Shown here in pieces: positions 1 through 7,244 of a stretch of 22,155 bases of DNA (its first letter is position 1; every line of letters begins with the position of its first letter). Source of the DNA: a virus. Both the position numbers and the translations under genes were made by a program. The notes under the pieces are model-generated. The model saw only the letters and a program-made list of their open reading frames with translations, made no database searches and was not told the DNA's origin. The stretch spans positions 1 through 22,155 of IMG/VR virus record IMGVR_UViG_3300010396_000579; one strand, written 5' to 3'.

Positions 1-51
1 TTCCCGACCCGCGTTCTCGCGTCAAAGCACTTCATCACAAGGAAATGAACC

Positions 52-354
52 ATGACAGGTTTGATCGGCTTCAAGTGTGCTCTCCGCCGTGCCTTTCTTC
101 ACGGCCACGTTGCCCCGCAGGCCACCGCAACCGCTGGCGATGTCTCGACCGCAATCATCGTCACCGATGAGCCGCAAGCGGGCTTGGCCGCGATGGAGAA
201 GGTCTATCAGTTCTATTTGGCCAAAGGCAAGTTCACACTCCCCGACGGCACCGTCGAGCCGATGTCCAGCGTCAACTGGCTCGCGCTGCTGTCACAGTTG
301 ATTGCCGACCTGCCGCAACTGCTGGCGATCCTGCTGCCGTTGATCGGCGGCTGA
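52..354 (+). CDS. Small protein of unknown function with hydrophobic C-terminus
   Basis: Predicted 100-aa protein that I do not recognise. The ATG is preceded by AAGGAA at about 40-45, a good ribosome binding site, which supports this start. The middle is soluble and mildly acidic (residues 35-70). The last 20 residues are strongly hydrophobic (LPQLLAILLPLIGG at the end) and could form one membrane-associated helix or an amphipathic tail. It is the first complete gene of the accessory block and is followed by a 111-base spacer holding a small hairpin. Its place upstream of a probable lysis cluster fits a small phage membrane-active protein, but that is only inference from position and hydrophobicity. 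Confidence 0.6.
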   Translation: MTGLIGFKCALRRAFLHGHVAPQATATAGDVSTAIIVTDEPQAGLAAMEKVYQFYLAKGKFTLPDGTVEPMSSVNWLALLSQLIADLPQLLAILLPLIGG

Positions 355-396
355 TCCAAACCAAAGCACGAACGTCGCAGAGCCGTGGGGCTCAGG

Positions 397-412
397 GCCG
401 CTGAAAAGCGGC
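397..412 (+). other. Small GNRA-type hairpin in spacer
   Basis: GCCGCT and AGCGGC form a perfect 6-bp stem closed by a GAAA tetraloop, lying between the genes ending at 354 and starting at 466. Only two T residues follow, so it is a weak terminator at best. It may be an RNA-stability or processing element. Confidence 0.35.
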
Positions 413-465
413 TTGCGGCGTTAGAGCGTTCACCGCGTCCATAGAACAAAGTTGGAGAATGAGCC

Positions 466-873
466 ATGTCGTGCAAGAAGACCTACCCGACGATCCCGCT
501 TCGCTTCGCGTATCCCGGCCGTGACGTGCTGGGCGACCACCTGTCTGACATTTACGGTTGGCAGTTCGAATATCTCGTTCCGGGCGGCGAGTGGACCGCC
601 GGCGCGACGGTCCCGCACCCTGCCGAGTTCGTGGAGTTCCAGATTCCGCCGCAGGACGTTGACGGCGACGTGTCGTTTCGTGCTCGCTGCGGTCGCAAGT
701 CCGTGGTCGATCCGAGCGGCAACTGCCACCGCATTCGCTGGGCTGCTTGGTGCGCGCCGATCACCGTGACCGTGCGCTGCGCCGCGCCGGAGGTTTCGCT
801 GCCGCTCACGATCGAGGATGGCTGCTGCGATGACGGCTGTGTCGAATCTGTCGGCACGCTGACCATCGGTTAA
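466..873 (+). CDS. Cys-rich hypothetical protein
   Basis: Predicted 135-aa protein. The start is chosen because TTGGAGAA lies just upstream of the ATG. No signal peptide or membrane segment is visible. The sequence alternates short hydrophobic stretches in a way that suggests a beta-rich fold. It is unusually rich in cysteine: C3 near the start, several in the middle (RCG, NCH, WCAP, VRCAA), and a CCDDGC cluster close to the C-terminus. The clustered cysteines could bind a metal or form disulphides in a virion or exported protein. I do not recognise the family. It is followed by a strong GC-rich hairpin. Confidence 0.65.
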   Translation: MSCKKTYPTIPLRFAYPGRDVLGDHLSDIYGWQFEYLVPGGEWTAGATVPHPAEFVEFQIPPQDVDGDVSFRARCGRKSVVDPSGNCHRIRWAAWCAPITVTVRCAAPEVSLPLTIEDGCCDDGCVESVGTLTIG

Positions 874-891
874 CTCAAAGCGTCTCGCTCG

Positions 892-926
892 GCCGCGGGG
901 TGCTCGTCGTGCCCCGCGGCTCTTTC
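892..926 (+). terminator. GC-rich stem-loop followed by TCTTTC
   Basis: GCCGCGGGG (892-900) and CCCCGCGGC (912-920) form a perfect 9-bp stem with an 11-base loop, followed by TCTTTC. This has the form of an intrinsic terminator with an imperfect U tract, placed between the gene ending at 873 and the one starting at 957. It also lies inside the longer reading frame that could start at 900, which is one reason to prefer the start at 957. Confidence 0.5.
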
Positions 927-956
927 AAGAGCCTTTCACCACGCCGGAGATTTGCC

Positions 957-1781
957 ATGCGTCGTTTGATCCTGCTTGCCGGGCTGCTGGGAGTTCTGGC
1001 GTGTGATGCGTTTGCCCAATCCGCAGCGGAAGAGTACGCGCGCGAAGTGCGTGGCGAGATCATTCCGCTTTACCCAAAGACCGTTGAGCCGCCGAAGCCG
1101 CTGGCGCTGGCGCAGGCGCCAGTTGCCGAACCCAATGCCGTGCTGACGGTCAATGTCGTCGCCAATGACGTGCTGGAGTTCGATGGCTCGAAGTCCTCGG
1201 GCGGCACGTTGTCATGGACGGCTATTCCGAGCGATATCCTGTTCCAGGTGGCCGATGGCAAGCAAAAGGCGCTGGCTATTCAGACCAATCCGGCCGATCA
1301 GTTCTGCACCGTGGGCCTCGTCGTCACTAACGGCGCGCAGTTCTCAGTAGCCCTGCTTACCGTTCCACTGCCCGTCAAGGCGCCGACCCCGGAGCCGCCG
1401 ACGCCACCCGCGCCGCCAACCCCTCCAACTCCGCCGCCAGCGCCAGTCCCAACGGCCGCGAACCCATTTGTGATGCTGATCACGGACAACGCAAATGAGT
1501 CGTCGCTACCGCCCATTCAGCAGACGCTGGTTGAGAATCGCGAATTCTGGATCGATGCACTGCCAGGCCAATGGCGAACGGCCGATGTGAGCGAGTCGGC
1601 GGCGTCGTCCTTCAAGCCGTGGCTGGCCGCCAAGAAGATTGCGGCACCTGCCTTAGTGTTCATGGACACATCAAAGAACCCGCCATCTGTCCTCGGTGTT
1701 GAGCCGCTGCCGCTGACCGGCGATGGCTTGGCGCCGCTGGTGTTCAAGTACACGACGCCCAAGAGCAAAAGCCGCAACTAG
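957..1781 (+). CDS. Exported, possibly lipid-anchored protein with proline-rich linker
   Basis: Predicted 274-aa protein. The ATG at 957 is preferred over 900 because GGAG lies just upstream and a clean export signal follows: basic MRR, hydrophobic LILLAGLLGVLA, then Cys16. VLAC resembles a lipobox. Alternatively, signal peptidase I could cut after AFA. Residues of about 70-138 look like a PKD/Ig-type beta domain (VLEFDGSKSSG). A Pro/Thr-rich linker occupies about 141-170. The C-terminal ~105 residues form a separate domain containing the segment PALVFMDTSKNPP, which might be thioredoxin-like. The role is unknown. It could modify the host surface or belong to the neighbouring lysis genes. Confidence 0.75.
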   Translation: MRRLILLAGLLGVLACDAFAQSAAEEYAREVRGEIIPLYPKTVEPPKPLALAQAPVAEPNAVLTVNVVANDVLEFDGSKSSGGTLSWTAIPSDILFQVADGKQKALAIQTNPADQFCTVGLVVTNGAQFSVALLTVPLPVKAPTPEPPTPPAPPTPPTPPPAPVPTAANPFVMLITDNANESSLPPIQQTLVENREFWIDALPGQWRTADVSESAASSFKPWLAAKKIAAPALVFMDTSKNPPSVLGVEPLPLTGDGLAPLVFKYTTPKSKSRN

Positions 1782-1817
1782 CCGTACTGTCCACATCTAA
1801 AACAGGGAATCAACGCA

Positions 1818-2600
1818 ATGGCAGATGCAGCACAGCCAGTATTCCAACGCGGCGCGCTCCGTAGTCCACGCCACAAGCTCGCCGCCGCGACACCACACAG
1901 TGCGGCACCGGCACCGGCCAGCTATGGGATCATCCCCAAGCAGCTCGCAATCTGGGGCAACTCAAGCTATGGCGACTGCGTGTCGGCCGAAGAGTGCTTC
2001 AACATCGACGCGGCTAGCACGGCGAATGGGCTTGGCCCTGCGATTGTGTCTGAGCAGGAAGTTATTCAGTGGGCCCGTCAGCATGGGTTCCTGAACGGCG
2101 CCAACCTGTCTGACGTCATGGATCAGATGCAGCGGTCGACCGGAACCGGCATGACGATCGGAAGTGTGACGTATTACGACGGGCCATATCAATCCGTTGA
2201 CTGGACGAACCAAGCGATCTTGTCGTCGGCCATATTTCAGAGCAAAGGATCGGTCAAGATTGCGGTCGCAGCTGACCAGTTGAGCGGCGCAAATGCCGGC
2301 AGTCACAACGGCTGGTATCTGATCAACGGATACCGCGACCGTGGCACCGACCATTGCGTCGGCCTGTGCGGTTACGGAACCGCAGCCGAGTGCTACCAAA
2401 TCCTTGGGATGCCAGTCCCATCGGCGGTCGATCCCACGGCGTTCGGCGTGTTGCTGTTCACGTGGTCAACGGTCGGGTTCGTCGATTGGCAGAGCCTCCA
2501 GGGGCTTATGGCCGATGGCGAAGCGTGGCTTCGCTCGCCGATTTCGATTGCTGTTCCGTCCACTCCTCCACCAGTCCCGGCGCCACCGGCGAGCGTGTAA
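1818..2600 (+). CDS. Papain-like (Cys/His) peptidase-fold protein, candidate lysin
   Basis: Predicted 260-aa protein with AGGGA about 10 bases upstream. It carries a papain-like arrangement: C54 in YGDCVSAEEC, then H179 in DHCVGLCGYG (compare the C1-peptidase His motif ending GYG), then TWSTVGFVDW near 215-224, where papains carry the Asn-Ser-Trp motif. The Asn is not conserved here, so activity is uncertain. The N-terminus (1-35) is Ala/Pro-rich and the last ~15 residues are a Pro-rich tail. It is followed after three bases by a multi-span membrane protein. Position suggests an endolysin-like or processing peptidase role, but a structural role is also possible. The fold call is moderate and the function is inferred. 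Confidence 0.6.
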   Translation: MADAAQPVFQRGALRSPRHKLAAATPHSAAPAPASYGIIPKQLAIWGNSSYGDCVSAEECFNIDAASTANGLGPAIVSEQEVIQWARQHGFLNGANLSDVMDQMQRSTGTGMTIGSVTYYDGPYQSVDWTNQAILSSAIFQSKGSVKIAVAADQLSGANAGSHNGWYLINGYRDRGTDHCVGLCGYGTAAECYQILGMPVPSAVDPTAFGVLLFTWSTVGFVDWQSLQGLMADGEAWLRSPISIAVPSTPPPVPAPPASV

Positions 2601-2603
2601 GCC

Positions 2604-2999
2604 ATGCACTGGCCCGTCCTCATCGTCCTCACCGCCCTGGTGCCCTGCCTGTGTGCCGTCGTGCGCTTCGATGAAACCGTGCGGCCGGCGCTGCTGCGGG
2701 ATTTCCCCTGGCTGCAACAGTCGTGGACGGCAAGCCCATACTTCGTTTTCTGGCAAGCTCACATCTGGTTCGCGGTCTCAGTCATGCTCGCGGCGCACCT
2801 GCTGCACTTCGATCTCTGGAAAGTCGCCGTGCTGGGGCTCAATGCGGCTGCGGTCAAGGAGCAAATTTACGATTTTACGTGGGAAGAACCCGTTCAGACC
2901 GATGACGACACCTGGAAGGACTTCGCCGGCTATGCGATCGGCGTAGCGATTGGGCTGGTGACGTGTCCCGCGCTCGACTACTTGGCCAGGGTGCTCTGA
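2604..2999 (+). CDS. Multi-span membrane protein, holin candidate
   Basis: Predicted 131-aa membrane protein beginning three bases after the stop of the papain-like gene, so probably translationally coupled to it. Hydrophobic segments lie at about residues 3-20, 48-70, 72-86 and 108-128. A polar stretch reads VKEQIYDFTWE then DDTWKDFAGYAIGVAIG. This KE..D....D..KD..G...G pattern recalls VanZ/YfiM-type membrane proteins. The size, membrane spans and place next to a candidate lysin make a holin plausible. It could equally be a VanZ-like membrane protein of unknown role. Its TGA overlaps the next ATG (TGATG). Confidence 0.6.
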   Translation: MHWPVLIVLTALVPCLCAVVRFDETVRPALLRDFPWLQQSWTASPYFVFWQAHIWFAVSVMLAAHLLHFDLWKVAVLGLNAAAVKEQIYDFTWEEPVQTDDDTWKDFAGYAIGVAIGLVTCPALDYLARVL

Positions 3000-3280
3000 T
3001 GAAGATCTATACGCATCCAGACAACTTGCCGTTGATACGAGAGCTTTTTCCCGACGAACGATCTCCGCTTTCGAACAAAGGGCTTCTCGGAGATTTTGCG
3101 AGCGGTCGCTTGTTTGGAATCGAGGTCATTGCTCGCGACACGATGCCGAGAACATCCCCGCGGGAAACAGGGCGCTACCTGTGGCACGAAGGCGGATACT
3201 CCCCGCCAGATGACCGCTTCATCACATATGAAGATGCCGATATTCCGTGGCTGCTCGCGCTCGGATTTATCTCCAAATAG
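2999..3280 (+). CDS. Small hypothetical protein
   Basis: Predicted 93-aa soluble protein starting MKIYTHPDNLPLIRELF. The start at 2999 is preferred over an upstream in-frame ATG at 2963 because it makes the typical TGATG overlap with the preceding stop. The protein contains a WHEGGYSPPDDRF segment and a C-terminal WLLALGFI. No signal peptide or membrane helix is clear. I do not recognise it. Its TAG is followed directly by the ATG of a 31-aa reading frame. Confidence 0.6.
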   Translation: MKIYTHPDNLPLIRELFPDERSPLSNKGLLGDFASGRLFGIEVIARDTMPRTSPRETGRYLWHEGGYSPPDDRFITYEDADIPWLLALGFISK

Positions 3281-3376
3281 ATGCGCGACGAGCCGGTTTT
3301 CTTTCAGCTCTCCGACGAAGCTGAGAGGTTGCTATCCCCGTCACTGAAGATGCCATTTATTAGCGCTTGCGTCTGA
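3281..3376 (+). CDS. Very short (31 aa) linked gene
   Basis: A 31-aa reading frame beginning MRDEPVFFQLSDEAERLL and ending ISACV. The ATG abuts the preceding TAG, and its own TGA shares an A with the next ATG (TGATG at 3374-3378). The support is this unbroken chain of stop/start contacts, because the peptide is too short for family recognition. It could be a functional peptide, or a short frame that carries ribosomes to the next start. Confidence 0.4.
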   Translation: MRDEPVFFQLSDEAERLLSPSLKMPFISACV

Positions 3377-3534
3377 TGTTCCGCTTGACCGTCCAATTCC
3401 GCGAACACGCCCCACCAACGCTGGGCAACGCTCTGCGCGAATCGTTCGCCGAAGCCGGCTTGCCCTGGTCCGAGATTCGCCAGGGCGGCGCGCGTGACGC
3501 GGCGGTGACGGCACTGATGGGGAATAGCCAATGA
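3376..3534 (+). CDS. Short (52 aa) linked gene
   Basis: A 52-aa reading frame beginning MFRLTVQFREHAPPTLG and ending ALMGNSQ. It starts in a TGATG overlap and ends in an ATGA overlap with the i-spanin-like gene at 3531, so it is locked into the coupled chain on both sides. The composition looks like a real small soluble protein with an amphipathic helix (LGNALRESFAEAGL). The family is not recognised. Confidence 0.5.
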   Translation: MFRLTVQFREHAPPTLGNALRESFAEAGLPWSEIRQGGARDAAVTALMGNSQ

Positions 3535-3959
3535 GCCACAAACCAAAGCCCCTGCAAGCCGACAACTGCCCGCTGCGAATCGCGGGCCTGCTGATCGTCG
3601 GCTTTTGCATGGTCGCGGCGCTGCCCTATTTCAGCCCCGCACCGGAGCCCTGCCACTGCCCGGCCGAATTGCAACAGCAACTCCAGGACATGCGCACGGA
3701 CATCGCCGAGCTCGTGGAAGGCTTCGAGGCCCTGGACGATGGCTACCAGCACTTGCGGCCGGACGCGAGCTGGTGCAAGAGCCAAATCGACAAGCAGCGC
3801 GGCAGGCTGGAGTGCCTGGACGTGCGAGTGACGGGTCTCGAGCAACAGGCGGCCGAGGCGAAAGTCTGGGAAGCGTACTACCGCGACTATGCGAAGTTCA
3901 TTCGCGAGTGGGCGATTTGGTTCGCCCGCGAATATGGTCCGAAACCGAAAGGAAGGTGA
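3531..3959 (+). CDS. i-spanin-like membrane-anchored coiled-coil protein
   Basis: Predicted 142-aa protein with a single N-terminal membrane helix (about 15-34), a short Pro/Cys segment (C41, C43) and a long polar helix from about 45 to 115 that looks like a coiled coil. The C-terminus is aromatic and basic. This is the architecture of Rz-type inner-membrane spanins, and it sits downstream of a candidate lysin and holin and upstream of a small exported peptide. No sequence-level match to Rz is claimed. The role is inferred from topology and context. Translation probably begins by coupling through the ATGA overlap with the 52-aa gene. Confidence 0.6.
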   Translation: MSHKPKPLQADNCPLRIAGLLIVGFCMVAALPYFSPAPEPCHCPAELQQQLQDMRTDIAELVEGFEALDDGYQHLRPDASWCKSQIDKQRGRLECLDVRVTGLEQQAAEAKVWEAYYRDYAKFIREWAIWFAREYGPKPKGR

Positions 3960-3962
3960 TCC

Positions 3963-4172
3963 GTGATTATCCGCAACATGCGACCGCTATTGGTCGTGCT
4001 GCTGTCCGTGTTGATCCTGTCGCTGGCCAGTGAGTCTCAGGCCCGCTGGTGGCTCGGCAAGGCTCTGGGCAGGCCGCAACCGCGCGTGACGGTTCGCGGC
4101 GGATCGTGCTCAACTGGCCAGTGTGGGACCGCAGGGAATTGCGCGGGCGGCGCGTGTGCGCTGCCACGCTAG
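3963..4172 (+). CDS. Small exported Cys-rich peptide
   Basis: Predicted 69-aa protein. GTG at 3963 or ATG at 3978 (both in frame) could be the start. A signal peptide is clear: basic R residues, hydrophobic LLVVLLSVLILSLA, then ESQA as a likely cleavage site. There is no lipobox cysteine. The mature part is basic and Gly-rich and carries four cysteines spaced C-X4-C-X5-C-X4-C, probably two disulphides. By position, just after an i-spanin-like gene and just before a terminator, it could be the outer partner of a two-component spanin, but the missing lipobox argues against a classical Rz1. Otherwise its function is unknown. Confidence 0.55.
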   Translation: MIIRNMRPLLVVLLSVLILSLASESQARWWLGKALGRPQPRVTVRGGSCSTGQCGTAGNCAGGACALPR

Positions 4173-4189
4173 GGAAGGCGTGCGATGCG

Positions 4190-4235
4190 CCCGGCTGGCT
4201 TGGTTTCGCGAATTTCCCAGGCCAGCCGGGTTTTT
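4190..4235 (+). terminator. Strong rho-independent terminator
   Basis: CCCGGCTGGC (4190-4199) and GCCAGCCGGG (4221-4230) form a perfect 10-bp stem. TTGG with CCAG extends it by four pairs, one of them G-U. TTTTT follows immediately at 4231-4235. It lies 17 bases after the secreted peptide gene and ends the accessory/lysis block. Confidence 0.9.
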
Positions 4236-4255
4236 ACTCGTAGTTGCGGAGAGCG

Positions 4256-4543
4256 ATGGTGAATGCAAGTGACATCATTCAGTTGTGCATCCTCGCCGTC
4301 GGCATTGTGGCGATTTGCGTCACGATTCGAATCTCCATCACGCAGAAAAACGAGCAGGAGCGCAGCAGCGTCAACGAAAGCCTTTCGACAATCGGCAACC
4401 GCATGGCCAGTATGGAAGCCATCTTGAAGGGCATTCCAGAACTCTGGACCAAAGTTAACAAGCACGGCGAAGAGATTGCGGCGCTTCGCACGCAGCTACG
4501 AACCCCGCGCCGCAGTCGCTTCGAAGAAGACGAAGAAACCTAA
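4256..4543 (+). CDS. Membrane-anchored coiled-coil protein
   Basis: Predicted 95-aa protein beginning MVNASDIIQLC. GGAGA at 4248-4252 is close to the ATG at 4256; a GTG at 4259 would give better spacing, and a TTG at 4244 is also in frame. Residues of about 7-27 form one membrane helix. The rest is a polar, probably coiled-coil helix (QKNEQERSSVNESL onwards) with a basic then acidic C-terminus (RRSRFEEDEET). It is the first gene after the terminator and lies directly upstream of tail-fibre genes. It could be a second spanin-like or lysis-related protein, or a membrane adaptor. The function is not known. Confidence 0.6.
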   Translation: MVNASDIIQLCILAVGIVAICVTIRISITQKNEQERSSVNESLSTIGNRMASMEAILKGIPELWTKVNKHGEEIAALRTQLRTPRRSRFEEDEET

Positions 4544-4555
4544 GGAGACCTTGCC

Positions 4556-5014
4556 ATGAGTTTTGGATCAGGCGGTTCGGTTGCGGCGCGGGAAGTCGCC
4601 CTGTGGCATCACGAGTTCAAGGGCACGGCTGACACCCAGCCGACTCACATTTATGTGGGCCTATCGACGACCGACCCGCTCCAAGATGGCTCTGGAATCA
4701 CCGAGCCCAGCACAGGCGGATATGCCCGTGTAATCTGCGATAGCTGGACCGTTAGCGGCAGCATTACCAATCAGAACAGCGTGGCCGATGCGGCGGGCGT
4801 GAACGCTCAAAACACCAGCGAGATCGACTTCGGCACGCCTTCGGCAGACTGGGGCACGATTGCCTACGCCTTCACGGCTGATGCTTCGACGTCGGGCAAT
4901 ATCCGTCAGGTCTGCAAGCTGGACGTTGCTCAATTGTGCAATGCCGGCAACCCGGTGAGCATTGCCGCCGGCGCGCTCAAGTTCCAAAAGGGTTGGTTGA
5001 CCCCGCACTCATAG
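4556..5014 (+). CDS. Phage tail fibre/tail-tip family protein
   Basis: Predicted 152-aa protein with a strong AAGGAGA ribosome binding site at 4542-4548. It shows the pattern I associate with a common phage tail-fibre-associated family: HIYVGLSTTDPLQDGSGITE, then GGYARV, an Asn/Ala-rich beta stretch, then DFGTPSADWGTIAYAF and a C-terminal AAGALKFQKG. It is followed by the large modular fibre gene, so it is probably a virion tail-tip or fibre component. The family recognition is from memory of the motif pattern. Confidence 0.7.
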   Translation: MSFGSGGSVAAREVALWHHEFKGTADTQPTHIYVGLSTTDPLQDGSGITEPSTGGYARVICDSWTVSGSITNQNSVADAAGVNAQNTSEIDFGTPSADWGTIAYAFTADASTSGNIRQVCKLDVAQLCNAGNPVSIAAGALKFQKGWLTPHS

Positions 5015-5027
5015 TCGCTGAGCCGCC

Positions 5028-7244
5028 ATGCGGAAAATCGTTTTCGATAACATGCCGACGTCCGGCTACTGGACTGTTTCGGACGGCGCCAACACGACGG
5101 CACTCCTGGATTCGAGCACCACAGCAGCGGAACTGGGAGCGGCAATGGACGCTGCTTCGCTCTCCGGTGGCCCGTACACGAGCGCCGTCACGGGTGATTT
5201 TTCTAGCGGCTTTCTGGTGGCCACGGCCCAGGCGCTGACAGTCGCGACATTGCCGGCCACCCCCCCGGGCATTGTGAGCGTTACGGACGTGTCCGACTAT
5301 GAGCCTGGTCCGATCACGATTTCGCTCAGTGCCGGCGCGGATGGAATCAACGACTCTGGAGACAGCACAGCCTTTTACCGTTGGTCGAGCGGCTTGGTAT
5401 CTGTGATCCCGTCCAGCGCAATCAGCGCCTTGGACCAAGGGGATCTGGTGAATGTACTTGTCTCGGGCGTCGGCGATATTTCGACCTGGAATTGCCACTC
5501 CGATGCCTCGATAAGTGGCACGATCGACTATGACGGCAATCTGGCGATTAACTTCCTCGACAGCGGAGGAACGGATCAGACGGCGGGGCTGGCGGGAATC
5601 GTCGCCAGCGGCGGCGAGATCGTGCTCACGCCGTTTATCGGTCCATGGAACACGGGATTCGTTACGCCGGTCGAGATGCTCCAGCAAGTCTCCGTCGCTC
5701 CGGAGGTAGGTGCCGGGACATTTACTCTCACCGACGACACGTCTCAGACGAGCGGTCCCATTCCCTACGATGGTATTACCGGGGATGTCAATACCGCAAT
5801 GATTGGTATGACGGAATATGCGTTCAATTGCACGGCGACGGACGGCGGCCCATGGACGATTGACTTTGGGGTGTCGGAGAGCGTGCCACTACTCACTGTC
5901 GATGCGACCGAATTGACCGTGTCGCCGCTACGATACGCGGGCCTTGCGGTCAGTGTGTCGGAAGTGCGGGCAGGCGGTCCCGGGGACAGCCCCGGCGCTC
6001 CAATCGTGATCACCGTAGCGGGCGGTCAGGATTCCGGCGATGGCGTGAACTACTATCGCTGGTCGGAGAGCCTCGTCTCCGTCAGTCCGACCGGCGCGGA
6101 GAGCGCTCTGGACCAACTAGATCCCGTCGAAGTCGCGGCTAACGGCATTAGTATTGGGGAATGGATCTCCGAGAGCAATGCCGGCCTGTCTGGTGTCGCG
6201 GACTACGACACGAATTTCGCCATCAATTTCATGGACGATGGCGGTTCCGATCACAGCGCAAGCGGCGATGACGCGCTAGGCGGTATTGCGGCCTCAGGCG
6301 GCGATTTCACTCTGACTCCATCTAGCGGCGCGTGGAATAGCGGGTACGCGGGCGATGCCTCCACCGAACAGCAGCAGGTGTCAATCCCCTCCGAGGTCAA
6401 TGGCGGCACGTTCGAGCTTACGCTCCCCGACTCCAGCGTGATCGCCTTCGACTGGGACATGAGCGCCGCGGACATGCAGTCCGCGATTCAGGCGCACAGC
6501 ACTTATATCTCTGCAACGGTCAGCGGCGGCAATCCGACTTGGACGATTGATTATGGCGTCGGTGAATCGCTGTCACTAGCCAGCGGAAACGGCGACTACC
6601 TGCTTGCGCCGGTCGATGCCACCGTTGAGCCTGTGTTATCCGGGACTGCCGCCGAAGGCGAAGCCGCGACGTGCCATCTGACCGTTGAGACGATTTCCGC
6701 CATAGGCGCCGAAGGCGAAGCCGCGCGCGGGTCTCTCATCATCGATGTGAACTGTCGCGGAGCCGGCGCCGAAGGTGAGGCCGCCCGGGGCGTGCTAACC
6801 GTGGCCGTCGATACTCTTTCCGCGACGACTGCGGAGGGGGAGGCGGCGAGTGCTGCCCTTACTGTGCAAAAGGTAATCGCTGGAACTGCGGCCGAGGGTG
6901 AGGCGGGACTGTGTCACCTGACAGCCGGCATTGAGCTACATGGCACGGCCAGTGATGGAGAGGCGTCCCGCGCGGTACTCACGGTCGACGTATTTGCCGG
7001 CGGAAAAGCTGCCGAGGGTGAAGCTGCGCGGGGCGTGCTAACGGTCGATGTGAAGTCAACGGGCACAGCGGCCGAAGGCGAATCAGCCCGCGGATCGCTC
7101 ACGGTCCATGTGTTTATGAATGCGGTTGCCGCCGAAGGAGAAGCCGGCCGAACTCCGCTGACAGTTCAGCGTCAGAGCATCGGCCAGCCGTGCTTCGTGG
7201 GCGATGTAATCCCCTACCCGGTAATGGCCATGGGTGTGCTATGA
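5028..7244 (+). CDS. Modular tail fibre/adhesin-like protein with tandem repeats
   Basis: Predicted 738-aa Gly/Ser/Ala/Asp-rich protein without a signal peptide, typical of a virion fibre. Two module types alternate. A small beta domain (GTFTL...WTIDFG) occurs at about 229-283 and 459-512, with a diverged copy at about 10-75. A larger domain (PITISL...FYRW...ALDQ...GGI.ASGG...WN.G) occurs at about 95-212 and 325-440. The C-terminal part (about 542-714) has nine units of about 20 residues with core AEGEAxxxxLTV, probably a shaft or beta repeat. The last ~25 residues form a distinct cap. It overlaps the next gene by ATGA. Function in host attachment is inferred from architecture and neighbours. 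Confidence 0.75.
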   Translation: MRKIVFDNMPTSGYWTVSDGANTTALLDSSTTAAELGAAMDAASLSGGPYTSAVTGDFSSGFLVATAQALTVATLPATPPGIVSVTDVSDYEPGPITISLSAGADGINDSGDSTAFYRWSSGLVSVIPSSAISALDQGDLVNVLVSGVGDISTWNCHSDASISGTIDYDGNLAINFLDSGGTDQTAGLAGIVASGGEIVLTPFIGPWNTGFVTPVEMLQQVSVAPEVGAGTFTLTDDTSQTSGPIPYDGITGDVNTAMIGMTEYAFNCTATDGGPWTIDFGVSESVPLLTVDATELTVSPLRYAGLAVSVSEVRAGGPGDSPGAPIVITVAGGQDSGDGVNYYRWSESLVSVSPTGAESALDQLDPVEVAANGISIGEWISESNAGLSGVADYDTNFAINFMDDGGSDHSASGDDALGGIAASGGDFTLTPSSGAWNSGYAGDASTEQQQVSIPSEVNGGTFELTLPDSSVIAFDWDMSAADMQSAIQAHSTYISATVSGGNPTWTIDYGVGESLSLASGNGDYLLAPVDATVEPVLSGTAAEGEAATCHLTVETISAIGAEGEAARGSLIIDVNCRGAGAEGEAARGVLTVAVDTLSATTAEGEAASAALTVQKVIAGTAAEGEAGLCHLTAGIELHGTASDGEASRAVLTVDVFAGGKAAEGEAARGVLTVDVKSTGTAAEGESARGSLTVHVFMNAVAAEGEAGRTPLTVQRQSIGQPCFVGDVIPYPVMAMGVL
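6651..7169 (+). repeat. Nine tandem ~60-bp (20-aa) coding repeats
   Basis: Units start at 6651, 6708, 6768, 6831, 6891, 6951, 7011, 7071 and 7131, giving a period of 57-63 bases (19-21 codons). The protein consensus is AEGEAARGxLTVDVxxxGTA. The codons for the core differ between units (for example GCCGAAGGCGAAGCC, GCGGAGGGGGAGGCG and GCCGAGGGTGAAGCT). The repeats are therefore old and conserved at the protein level rather than recently amplified. Confidence 0.9.

Noticed and set aside
5066-5272. Other-strand short frames across the fibre and tail genes
   Set aside because: They are shadows of + strand codon bias with no independent start signals.
6651-7169. CRISPR-like periodic repeats of about 60 bases
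   Set aside because: The periodicity is in codons of one open frame, the units vary in sequence, and no conserved repeat/spacer alternation exists.
5028-7244. Possible diversity-generating retroelement target in the fibre
   Set aside because: No reverse transcriptase gene, template repeat or adenine-biased variable repeat was seen in the window. The repeats have diverged by ordinary synonymous change.
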